From the NCBI RefSeq assembly GCF_949628265.1, contig NC_088790.1, positions 2,980,545 to 3,044,544 of the forward strand: 64,000 nt of DNA, read 5' to 3'. The stretch comes from Cloeon dipterum (Eukaryota > Arthropoda > Insecta > Ephemeroptera > Baetidae). This document shows, in pieces, positions 36,476 to 47,600 of this stretch. Within the stretch, counting starts at the first letter, position 1; the number at the start of each line of letters is the position of its first letter. Position numbers and translations under genes: made by a program. The notes beneath the pieces are model-generated. The model searched no databases. It worked only from the letters and a program-made list of their open reading frames with translations, and had not been told where the DNA came from.

Positions 36476-38334
36476 AAAATGTAAAATAAAAAAATTATTT
36501 GGCAATGTTGGCAAAGATCGAAAGAGCAAAAAGAATATAAAAGCTAACTATGTAATTTCTGTCACTTTGACAGTAAACTTAAGTTGTACTGTAAAATGGA
36601 GACTATAAATCTTGCCATTTAGGGGCATTATACAAAAATTGTCGATTTTCCGTGTTTAAAATGAGCATATTTGAACATAAAATTTGAAGAGTATGTAAAG
36701 GAATGTTGCAAAAATCCAGAGCCAAAAAACGACTGCAACCAATAATCGTTAAATTTAATTAATCAAATTGTTGAATCTAAGAATGAAGCATTTATCAATT
36801 TCACGACGAAAAGACCATTAGCAGCCTGCTTGCATTTGTAGATAGAAGTAGAGTGAAAATTGCCCGGCATTAATTTTGCTGCTTGTTTTGTGTCAATTGA
36901 ATCGGCAAAGTAAAACGCGAATCAAAGCGAGCGTCAGCGTATGATTAAGGAAATGGCAGTCGGGCCGCCGAGTGCCATTCAAGGAGCACAACTGGCCCTT
37001 CTCGCAGCGGGAAATCTGGTCTAATGGGACAATCAATAGGCTGTGCCGATTGAATGGCGGGCCATTCATTGCGAGATCGCACACAGCACTCGCCTGCGTC
37101 TGTGCGTGTAGGCGCATTACATGGAATTGGGGGCCCTTTTGAGCACAGCGAGCTGCATCCCGAGTCCCGAGCCGAATCGGAAATTCAGCACTCGTCTCGC
37201 TAAGTCATTTCACGCCCCCTGGAAAAGCTGCAGCGCCGCAGAACACGCTGCTTAACTTTGCCTCTCGTGCGGGCCGACGGGGAAAAATGACCGATCTCAA
37301 GAGAGAGAGAGAGACGGATTGCTTCTACGTCCGCCGAGGAATTTGCTTGGAATGCCCAACAAATTGAATATCGACCTGCTCTATTACATGGAATAGTAAT
37401 TGTCATTTCAATTCGGACCCTCTTGGAGGCACGGATAGCAAACGTTTAATTTTAATTGAACTAGAAAGGTCAAACTAATTTACTTAATTTAAAATATTAC
37501 CATCTGTTATATAAATTGGTGAGACTAGAATACAATCAACATAAGCCGTTAATGGTTATAACAACCTCTTGACCAAATTTGTAAAGCAAAAGTAACAATA
37601 TAATTATTAATTTTAGTAGTTTTTATTTTAATAGAAAAAGTGATTTACTTGGCAGTTAATACTCTTCATTCGAGATCCAAGACTTGGGATAGTTAAAAAT
37701 AGTGGAGATCTTCATTTTGTAGAAATTCGATCACTTTGTAACTCACTCACTTGTATTTAATGATAGCTCAACAAACAAAACAAATTTCCTTGTTGCAACA
37801 ATCAATGAATCAATTGGAGAGTAAAAATATGGGTGTTTGTTGAGCGGTCTACGCACATTAAACGCGACGATCACGACAATTTCCCTTACCAAAATATATT
37901 TTTGCATCATATTTTTATAATTTTTAATTCAGCGTTTAGGCAGACGTATTCACAATCAGTTGAGTAAACCTTATTTCAATCAATAACTGTACCGGAACAA
38001 TAATTAAAAGTGAAGTCGCTGTCACATTCACGAGAAGATTCCGTTTGGAGATCGCTGATGGGTCCCAATTTCCCATTTGATTTAACCCATGCCGTAGATT
38101 CGTGTGGTACTAGAATAGCACACGCCACACACCACGCGGGGGTCGCTAGTACGCATGCGTCCGTGTGCTTGCGCTCCCCAAAGCGAGCAGGCGGCATGCC
38201 TAAACACTGAAATAATCGAAATTCGAAATGATAGCTACCAAAGGGAAATTTGAAAAGGAAAATTGATATTTAGGATATTTCCCTTCCTGCCTTTTTTAAC
38301 ACCTCATGTGGCCCTTGACCCACTTACATGCCTA
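36476..38334. other. Intergenic DNA without recognised genes
   Basis: AT-rich with GC-richer stretches near 36950-37350. No gene, RNA or clear repeat recognised. Confidence 0.35.
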
Positions 38335-38943
38335 TGCACTGCATAGCTAAAAAATATTCATGACACACTAAAATGTGTGTTGCTTCATGTTTGTACACGT
38401 TGCCTACGCCTGTGCGTTTTGGGGAAGTACCAAAAATGGCGGTGAACAATCGCTTTCCATATCACCGGTTTATCGAATGAAACTGCCAGTTATTTTTGTA
38501 ACTGCCGAGTACTTGTTGGCCTTGCAAGCAAGAGCGAATCTCACTGGCATACGAAACCTCCCCACCCCCACGACTGTTTGGTTCATAATCATAACCGTCA
38601 AACCGCAAACCGAGAAATTACAAGCGACACTGACTTTGCGAAGGAAAGAATTTTCAGATTTCTGCTCTTCCTTTGACATTCAATACGTATACATACGTCA
38701 CGTCACGCTAAACCTGTTAGACTTATTCAGCGTTACGACTTTATCTTCCAACTCGACTGCGTTGCGGAGCTGATTATGAGTGCATTCTCTTTGCTTTTTT
38801 CATTGGCCTCCTGCAGCCTGCTGCCGCTGCCGTGAATACGTGACGGTTTTAGTTAAAAACAATTCTTGCTAAAAATTTGACTGGGACACGAACTCTCGGA
38901 CTCCACTTGAAAGAATTTTTATTCTTTCTCATCGAGGACAACC
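38335..38943 (+). promoter_or_regulatory. Upstream region of Argonaute copy A
   Basis: About 600 bp upstream of the start codon is shared in patches with unit B (44225-44642). Nearest the ATG the conserved phrase ttctcatcgaggaca ends just before the start codon. An open frame of 132 codons (38375-38773) is not preserved in unit B and is probably chance. Confidence 0.45.
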
Positions 38944-41900
38944 ATGGGTGGCAGAGGAAGAGGAAGAGGCCGTGGTATGTATGTACAGATTACGCAATGC
39001 ATTATGATACATATATATTATTTTACAATCACGGGGTTTATTACAATTAACCCCTATGTATCATGTATATAACATGCAGAAAATTCTTTCAACTGATTCT
39101 CTACCTCGAATACGATTTTTATGTAAATTTTGTCCAGGGCGAGGCCAGCAACAGAAAAAGGATGACGAATTTCCAGCAGTGGGTCGGCTGCAGATCGACA
39201 TCGACAAGTCGAGTCCCGTGCAGGCGGGGCGAGGCCAGGTCGGCGGGAACATGTCCAAGGGCTCGCCGGCGTCCAGCAGCTCGTGCTCGTCGTCCGCGGC
39301 GACCACGCCCAGAGACAGCCAGTCTTCTACGCCGGCCGGACAGTCGTCCAGCACCGCCAGCAGTCAGGCGTCTACGCCCAGTAGCACCACCAGGTTCAAT
39401 AATCATTTTTGAAAACAAAAAATATCTTGAGCCATAAAATCTCCATAATTCAGTGCCTTAGCCAAATTCAAATATCCTGCTCGAACTGGACTAGGGACCC
39501 GCGGCACTCCAATGAATGTGGTGACAAACCACTTTGAGATCATGGTTAGGAATAAGCAAATGGACATCACAGAGTACGACGTGGACATTAAATTGATCAG
39601 TGAGAAGGATAACACGCTGAAGGACTGTCCCAAGAAATACTTAAAGTATCTTTTTCTTATAGTAAAACGCAGTACGGTTTTACTGTATATTTTTCGTGTA
39701 TCGCAGGCGCGGCATGTACGCGTTTGGTGAGAGAATGTGGCCCGATCGGCACCCTGCATTTGACGGCAGCAAATTACTCTTCAGCTGCGGACAAAAACTG
39801 ATTAATGGGCCGGTAGGTATTGCGAGGAGTCAATAAATTATTGAAAATTAATTTTTTATGGTGAAACTTATTGTAGTGAAAATTAACAAATTTATTGCAT
39901 GTATCCTATTTCAACTAATATACGCATTTTTAATTTTAGTTGACCGCGGAGGTGGCCGTGAGAAATGAAGATCGTTTCGACCAGTTTGGCCAAGCAGAAA
40001 CCGCCAAACTGCGGATCACGGTGAAAGAGGTGAACAAAGTGAGCCTGTCTGAAATTGGCGATTTCATGCGCAACAAGAACACAGTCCAATTTCCCCAACT
40101 GGCCATCCAGGCCATCGACGTCGTCTTGCGCAACTCTGGCATGACCGGGTTTGTAAACTAATTTTTTAAAATAATTAATTTATATACAGAAAATGGTTCA
40201 GATTCTTGCAAGTGGGCCGCAGCTTTTTCTTCCCTCCTAAAAATCCAAAGAGCCTTGGAGGTGGCATGGACCTTTGGTACGGCGTCTTCCAAAGCGCCAC
40301 CCTTGGCACTGGAAGGGTCTTCCTCAATGTGGACGGTATATTTTTGTTAAAAACCAAGAAAAAATTTAATTTTTGATGGATGACAGTGGCCCACAAGGGT
40401 TTTCCGCGTGCTCAATGGGTGCGAGACCTGGTTGCCGACCTGGGGACTCCCCCACCAAAATTCAACCAGCCTCCGCCACCGCGTTTCAACCCTGAGACTG
40501 AGTACCAGTACGGCACCAAACGTTTCCTTGATGAGCAGCTTTGTAACTTTCTCAAAGGTTTAGTTTCGTCTTTGATTTTATAATCTCTGAATTGAAAAGC
40601 GTTTTGTGTACAGGTCTCAAGGTTGAGTACGAGGTTCCAAACATTGCCAACTCCAAAAGGGTTTACAGAGTGAATAACGTTGTTGCTGGACCTCTTGAAC
40701 ACAGGTGGGTTCAATTTTTTTAAGAATGGTATGCACTAGTTGCATATTTAATATTCGCAGATTCACTCACGAGGACGAAAAAGGACAGAAGAAAGTGATG
40801 ACCGTGGCAGAGTACTTTGCCAAAGAGAGACGATACAGAATCCGTTTTCCCAACTGGCCCTGTCTGCACGTGGGAAGCAAGGACAGGAATATCTTGGTGC
40901 CCATGGAAGTGAGTTCTAAGTTTTTCAAGTTATCAAAAGTTTTAAACTAATAATTGTGTATCAGCTTTGTCGAGTAGCTCCAAATCAGGCGACAGTCAAA
41001 AAGCTGAATGAGGAACAGACCAGGGTCATGGTCAGAGAAGCAGCCACCAAGCCGAACGTCCGCAAAGCCAAGATCTTAGACGCCGTCAGTTGGAAATGAG
41101 ATTTAAAATGATCCAAAAAATTAATCAGTCGTTTTCAGTTCAAGAGCCTGAGATTGAATGAGGACAAATGTCTCGAGGAATTCGGTATCAATGTTCAGGC
41201 GGCGATGACTCAGGTGACAGGCAGAGTGCTGCCTCCACCCGCCCTCAAGTACAGGTCGGAGCAGCAGATCAGGGTCAGGAACGGCGAATGGAACATGGAC
41301 AGGGAGAAGTTCCAGGTGGCCGCCAGAGCTGTGCAGAACTGGGCCATCGTTGATCTCTGTGGAGCTGACAGAGACATTCAGTAAGATCCTGTCTTAATTA
41401 TGTCACATGGAATATAATATAATGGACGGAAGTTTAAAACCAAAACATTTATCCCAAATTTGAATTTCTCGTTGCGTAAAATTTTATTAAACATTTTAAG
41501 GAAATTGACAAGTCAGTTGGCTATGACTGGAGCCAGCCTCGGCATGACTTTTGACGAAAGACCAAAAATCATTAGGAGCGAGCGGAGGCTGAACTCCATT
41601 CGCGACTTGACCCAATTCCTGGAAAACAAAGCTAGGGAAGGCCCCTTTGACCTGGCTGTCGTCCTCATTCCAGACTATGTCTCTGGACAAAGTCCATACC
41701 GTAAGCCTCAGGGGAAAAATTATAGATCAAGGCACTTATATTATTTTTTCGCAGCCGTGGTGAAGCAAGTACTGGAGCTGAAGTGGAAAATGCTGACCCA
41801 GTGCATTCGACAGAGGACGTTGAGGAAGCTCGACAAGTCGACTGTCACCAACATCCTTCTTAAAATCAATTCCAAGTTAGATGGCAAGAACCACAGCCTG

Positions 41901-43149
41901 CACAAGGACAGCAGGTTTGACTCACAAACGAGGCTCTGTTTTGAGTGATAATGTATTCTATACTATTCAGGCCGCCCTGCTTCAATCAGATCGTGATGAT
42001 CATGGGAGCAGACGTCACGCACCCGCCACCAGACTCCAAGACTTGCCCCTCAGTCGCAGCCGTGAGTTTTGTTTGTTAATTTCCATATTTTCCCATGAAA
42101 TCATTTTTCTCTTTGTTTAAAGGTGACTGCTAGCCACGACAAGGAAGACGTGTTCAAGTTCAACATGCAGTGGCGGCTGCAGCCGCCCAGAGTGGAGGAA
42201 ATCCTGGACATGGAGAACATTACGTTGGCGCACCTCAAGTACTTTGCGTCCAAGAATGGCGGAAAATTCCCAAACCGCATCATCTTCTTCAGGGATGGCG
42301 TCAGCGATGGACAGTTCGCCATGGTATTAAAATTGTAAATTGGCTCGAGTTTGAGTTTCTAACCTCTCGTTCTTCAAAGGTGCTTCGCTGCGAACTGTCA
42401 GCCATTCGCAAGGCGTGCAGAACCATCGGGCAGACGTATCAACCGCAAATCACGTTTTTGGTGGTGCAGAAGCGACACCACACCCGGTTCTTTCCAGACC
42501 AAAGAGATAAATTGGCTGATAGGAACGGAAACGTGCCTGCTGGCTTCGTGGTGGACAACACCATCACGCACCCGAGGGACATGGACTTTTACCTAGTCAG
42601 CCACCAGAGCATCCAGGTATAGTTAATCCTAATTTAATAATATAAAGATCCCAAACTAATATTTCATTTTTAGGGCACGTCTCGGCCGACCAAGTACAAG
42701 GTGTTGTACGACGACGCCAACATGACTGCGGACGAGGTGGAGCAGCTCACCTTCTACCTGTGCCATCTGTACACCAGGTGCAACCGCAGCGTCTCCTACC
42801 CTGCGCCAACTTACTACGCACACCTTGCCGCCTTCCGCGCCAAGCACTACTATAACGAGGGGTAAGTCAGCAAATGCCAACATCATCCAGCTCTTATTTT
42901 CACTTTAAACATACGTATTGATTTACGCTTTTTATTTAACTATCATTTTTCGTTCTTTAAATAATTTACCAATTGAAATTTTGGAATAATAGGTTTTATG
43001 TATGTTTGCTGCTCCACGATTTTACCCAGAATTTTCGCAGGCGTTCCACTGTTGACATCAATAACGAAGCGGCTCTGAATCGGGAGAGCGTCAAGCTGAA
43101 TGAGACAATGCAGCAGTTCATCCAGAAACACCCCATGTTCTTCGTTTAG
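38944..43149 (+). CDS. Argonaute, Ago2-like, tandem copy A
   Basis: Small-RNA-guided slicer. Eighteen exons: 38944-38974, 39138-39393, 39454-39645, 39707-39812, 39940-40148, 40202-40335, 40387-40557, 40614-40704, 40761-40908, 40965-41084, 41139-41380, 41501-41700, 41755-41914, 41971-42061, 42123-42323, 42380-42616, 42674-42861, 43041-43149; 961 residues. The N-terminus is [16 protein letters not shown], then Ser/Pro/Ala-rich to about 95. Next come the N domain ([18 protein letters not shown]), linker 1 (VGRSFF), PAZ (about 320-445, [13 protein letters not shown]), MID (about 530-640) and PIWI. Catalytic tetrad: D about 701 (GADVTHPP), E about 742-743 (PPRVEEI), D about 775 (FFRDGVSDG), H about 913 ([12 protein letters not shown]), so slicing competence is expected. 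C-terminus MFFV. Exon 6 could start at 40190, adding KWFR, but the AG at 40200-40201 is shared with copy B and fits family spacing. The Ago2 class is inferred from divergence from Ago1 and the low-complexity N-terminus. Confidence 0.93.
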
Positions 43150-43454
43150 AAGCTAAGTTTCTTGATCCCGCTTCTTTTACTATCTTAACGAAATTGTGTG
43201 AATTTAAGTCAGATTTTTCCGTTCTTTATTTTAATCTGCTACAAAAGTTCTGAATTGTTAACATAGAATGTGTGGTGTAGATTTAAATTTAAAAATTTAT
43301 GACTGGCTCTTGAGGGTAATAATTGTCATTCCTTAAAATGCTGGTCAAACAAGAAGCAATGTCACTTTTTGCTTGAAAGATACATATTAATATTGATAAC
43401 TTAATTATTCAGACAATAATTATGATTTTATCTCTGTAATGCAAGCCTCTGTGT

Positions 43455-43460
43455 AATAAA
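43455..43460 (+). terminator. Polyadenylation signal, Argonaute copy A
   Basis: AATAAA about 300 bp after the stop codon, in the phrase gtgtaataaagtgag. The matching position in unit B reads gtgtattaaagtaag. Confidence 0.6.
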
Positions 43461-43890
43461 GTGAGATAGTTTTCGGTTTATAAATTGCTTTTTAGTTTCT
43501 AAAAATGAAATTGTTATTATCATTTTAATGCATCAATGAACTATGAAGCCCCAAAATATGTTCAATTTCCCTCGATCAGAACTTTCAAAGTGTCAAAATA
43601 TTTTTTCTGGTCTTCATTTTGTCGCGCCTAAGAGAAATAACTGAACATGAGCTAATAACTATACTTTTATATTAGCGAGCCAGCAATTTTTTGTTGTTTA
43701 AGGGTCTTGGGCGGCGGCAGGCTGAATCAGGCTGGCTGGCGTCGCTGGAAAACTATAAATTATGTAGTTAAATAATTATTGGTTTGAGGGGCCGGTGGCT
43801 TTGATTTTTTTCCACTGCACTTTTCGATTATTTCCACTGCTACCACAGGTGACACATAATTTACCGGCCGCGGCAGAGAACAAATTATAA

Positions 43891-44224
43891 TGAAAAAATG
43901 TATATTTTATAATGGCTTCGCTGTGTAAAAAATATATTTATTTTAATTTCCTCAAAATAGAGTTGTACTATTTTTATTTAAGTTTATTATCGAATTTTCA
44001 ATTTTTTAATTATTATATCGGGCTCTATTGTGCTGTCTTGGCCCTGAGTCGGAGGCTAAAGAGTCTCACGACTTCTATATATACATTTAATATAATATAC
44101 TGATTGATGCGGGGAGAGACACCAATTTTCCGCATGATATTAACGCATCGCTAAAATTCCTTCTCAATGCGGCCATTATTTTCGTCCCTCTTGTGCCCAG
44201 TGTTGGATGAATGCCACTTGCACA
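43891..44224. other. Spacer between the two Argonaute units
   Basis: About 330 bp of AT-rich sequence with no coding content, separating the 3' flank of unit A from the upstream region of unit B. Confidence 0.5.
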
Positions 44225-44642
44225 TCGCATACACTGCTTTGCTAAAAAATTCATGACATTCTGATTATGAAAATGTGTGTTGCTTCATGTTTATACACCC
44301 CACCACGACTGATTCGTAACCGTCAAACCGAGAACTTTCCAACTTCCAGCATCGACTTTGATAAGGAAAGAATTCTCAAGAATTCTGCGAATTCTGCTCC
44401 TTTGAATTTAAACTCGCACACCAACCCACAGTCGTCACTGTTCAACTCGACTGCGTAGCAGAGCTAGTTAAAGAGTGCATTCCAGCTCTAGCAATCGCCT
44501 TTCTTTAGCCATTTACCCAACTGCAGCCTGCCGTTGCCGTCACCACGTTACGAATTAAGTTAAATACAATTCTTACAAATCCAACTGGGACTCCTCTTCA
44601 AAGAATTTTAATTCCTTCTCATCGAGGACATTGAGGACAGCC
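44225..44642 (+). promoter_or_regulatory. Upstream region of Argonaute copy B
   Basis: Shares aatgtgtgttgcttcatgtt and ttctcatcgaggaca with copy A but is about 190 bp shorter between those points. A small duplication (gaggacattgaggacagcc) precedes the ATG. Regulation may therefore differ between copies; this is inference. Confidence 0.4.
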
Positions 44643-47600
44643 ATGGGTGGCAGAGGAAGAGGAAGGGGACGTGGTATGTACAGAATGCGCAATGCATTTG
44701 AAACATTACAATACAATTTTTCGTTCTTACAAGCCGAAAATTCTTTGAACTGACTTTATGTGCTTCGATTATGATTTTTGTGTAAATTTTGTCCAGGGCG
44801 AGGCCAGCAGCAGGAAAAGGATGAAGAATTTCCAGCATTGGGGCGGCTGCAGATCGACAAGTCGAGTCCCGTGCAGGCGGGGCGAGGCCAGGTCGGCGGC
44901 AGCATGTCCAGGGGCTCGCCGGCGTCCAGGGGTTCGCCTGCGTCCAGGGGCTCGCCGGCGTCCAGCGGCTCGCCGGCGTCCAGGGGTTCGCCGGCGTTCA
45001 GGGGTTCGCCGGCGTCCAGCAACTGGCCGGCGTCCAGGGGTTCGCCGGCGTCTAGCGGCTCGCCGGCGTCCAGCGGCTCGCCGGCGTCCAGCAACTGGCA
45101 GGCGTCCAGCAACTGGCAGGCGTTCAGGGGTTCGCCGGCGTCCAGCGGCTCGCGCTCGTCGCCCGCGGCGAACACGCCCAGCAGGTACAGCCAGCCTTCG
45201 ACGCCGGCCGGCCGGTCGTCCAGCACCGCCAGCAGTCAGGCGTCTACGCCGAGTAGCCCCAACAGGTTCGTAGTCTATTTTTTTAACGAAAATATTTTTC
45301 CTTTGAGAACTCCTGAACCATCTCTTATTTTAGTTCTCGCCCTGGCAATCGGATGGCTGTGGTGACAAACCACTTTGAGATCGAGTGGAACAAGCATATG
45401 GTCATCACAATGTACGACGTGGAAATTAAATTGATCAGTGAGGACAACACGCTGAAGGACTGTCCCAAGAAATACATAAAGTATATATATATTTACCTCC
45501 TAAAATTGTTAAACACACAGCACAGCATTTTTTTGTATCTGTCGTATATTCCATCCCATTTCCCAGGCCCGGCATGTACGCGTTTGGTGAGATGGTGTGG
45601 CCCAATCAGCATCCTGCATTTGACGGCAGCAAATTACTCTTCAGCTGCGGATCAAAACTGATTAATGGGCCGGTAGGTATAGTGAGGAGTCAATAAATTA
45701 TTGAAAATGTGTTTTAGATGGTCAAATTTGTTGCTTTTTGTAAATTTTCAATTGTAACATTATCCTCTAGTCCTCTTAAATGTTAATTGTCTTTACTCTT
45801 CAAATTGCCTGCGTAGTTGTAAAGGCAAAAATTATTTGTAGAAAATGAATTTTATTTGCATAAATGATTAAGTTAAAATATGATCTGCCTGTTTTGTCTT
45901 ATAAATGTTTTACAAAATATTTCTTTACAAATGTTTTTTAAATTAAATTGAAAAATTTTGTTGCATATTATGTTATATCCTATTTCAACTAATATGCGTA
46001 TTTTAAATTTTAGGAGACCAAAGATGTGACCGTGAGAAATGAAGATCGTTTCAACCAGTCTGGCCAAGCAGAAACCGCCAAACTGCGGATCACGGTGAAA
46101 GAGGTTAATGATGTGAGCCTATCTGAAATTGATGAGTTTGTGTGCAAGAATACAGACCAATTTCCCCAACCGGCCATCCAGGCCATCGATGTCGTCTTGC
46201 GCAACTCTGGCATGACTAGATCCGGGTCTGTAAATTAATTTTCTGTATTGAATTAATACATCGTGAAATGGTTCAGATTCTTCAAAGTGGGCCGCAACTT
46301 TTTCTGGTCTCCTAGAAATCCAAAGAGCCTCGGAGGCGGCATGGACCTTTGGTACGGCGTTTTCCAAAGCGCCACCCTCGGCAAAAGCACCACCCTCGGC
46401 ACTGGAAGGGTCTTCCTCAATGTGGACGGTATATTTTTGTCAAAAACCAAGAAAATATTTAATTTTTGATGGATGACAGTGGCCCACAAGGGTTTTCCGC
46501 GTGCTCAATGGGTGCGAGACCTGGTTGCCGACCTGGGGACTCCCCCACCAAAATTCAACCAGCCTCCGCCACCGCGTTTCAACCCTGAGACTAAGTACCA
46601 GTACGGCACCAAACGTTTCCTTGATGAGCAGCTTTGTAACTTTCTCAAAGGTTTAGTTTCGTCTTTGATTTTATAATCTCTGAATTGAAAAGCGTTTTGT
46701 GTACAGGTCTCAAGGTTGTGTATGAGATTCCAAACATTGCCAACTCCAAAAGGGTTTACAGAGTGAATAACGTTGTTGCTGGACCTCATGAACACAGGTG
46801 GGTTCCATTTTTTAAGAATTTGGATATTTCATTTGAATAAATTATACGTAGATTCACTCACGAGGACGAAAAAAGACATGAGAAAGAGATGACCGTGGCA
46901 AAGTACTATGCTGACGTGAGGCGATACGAAATCAATTTTCCCAACTGGCCCTGTCTGCATGTGGGAAGCAGGGACAGGAAAATCTTGGTGCCCATGGAAG
47001 TGAGTTCTAAGTTTTTCAAGTTATCAAAAGTTTTAAACTAATAATTGTGTATCAGCTTTGTCGAGTAGCTCCAGATCAGGTGACAGTAAAAAAGCTGAGT
47101 GATGAACAGACCAGTAACATGGCCAAAGAAGCAGCCACCATCCCTGAATTTCGCGAAGCCAACATCTTGGCCGCCGTCAGTTGGAAATGAGATTTAAATT
47201 GATCCAAAAAATAATCAGTCGTTTTCAGTTCAAGAGCCTGAGATTGGATGAGGACGCCTGTCTCAAGGAATTCGGTATCAATGTTCAGGCGGCGATGACT
47301 CAGGTGGAAGGCAGAGTGCTGCCTCCACCCGCCCTCAAGTACAAGTCGGGGCAGCAGATCAGGGTCAGGAACGGCCAATGGAATATGTACAGGGAGAAGT
47401 TCCAGGTGGCCGCCAAAGCTGTGCAGAAGTGGGTCATCATTGACCTCTGTGGAGCTGACGGACAGATTCAGTAAGATCCTGTCTTAATAATGTCACATGA
47501 GATATAATATAATGGACGGAAGTTTAAAACCAAAACATTTTTCCCCAATTTGAATTTCTCTTTGCGTAAAATTTTATTAAACATTTTAAGGATATTGACA

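Larger units (their letters stand above)
38335..43890 (+). repeat. Tandem segmental duplication, unit A
   Basis: Unit A carries an upstream region, an Argonaute gene and a 3' flank that all recur in unit B. Upstream matches include aatgtgtgttgcttcatgtt and the start-codon context. Downstream matches include ttccctcgatcagaactttc, tagcgagccagca, tttgaggggccgg and ccggccgcggcaga. The duplication therefore covers the promoter and the 3' flank as well as the gene. Confidence 0.85.

Noticed and set aside
38375..38773. 132-codon frame just upstream of Argonaute copy A
   Set aside because: No recognisable domain, and the corresponding stretch of unit B does not keep the frame, so it looks like duplicated promoter DNA rather than a gene.
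44913..45146. Regular short repeats that could suggest a CRISPR array
   Set aside because: Units are contiguous 18-mers with no spacers, in frame within an Argonaute exon of a eukaryotic gene.
44756..45226. Minus-strand frame with many LDAGEP repeats
   Set aside because: It is the reverse complement of the 18-nt coding repeat in Argonaute copy B exon 2. The plus strand has the splice context and conservation with copy A.
46226..46277. Apparent loss of a splice acceptor disabling Argonaute copy B
   Set aside because: The AG that is missing relative to copy A is followed by another AG 12 nt downstream, in frame, present in both copies and giving better family spacing, so copy B is probably not broken here.
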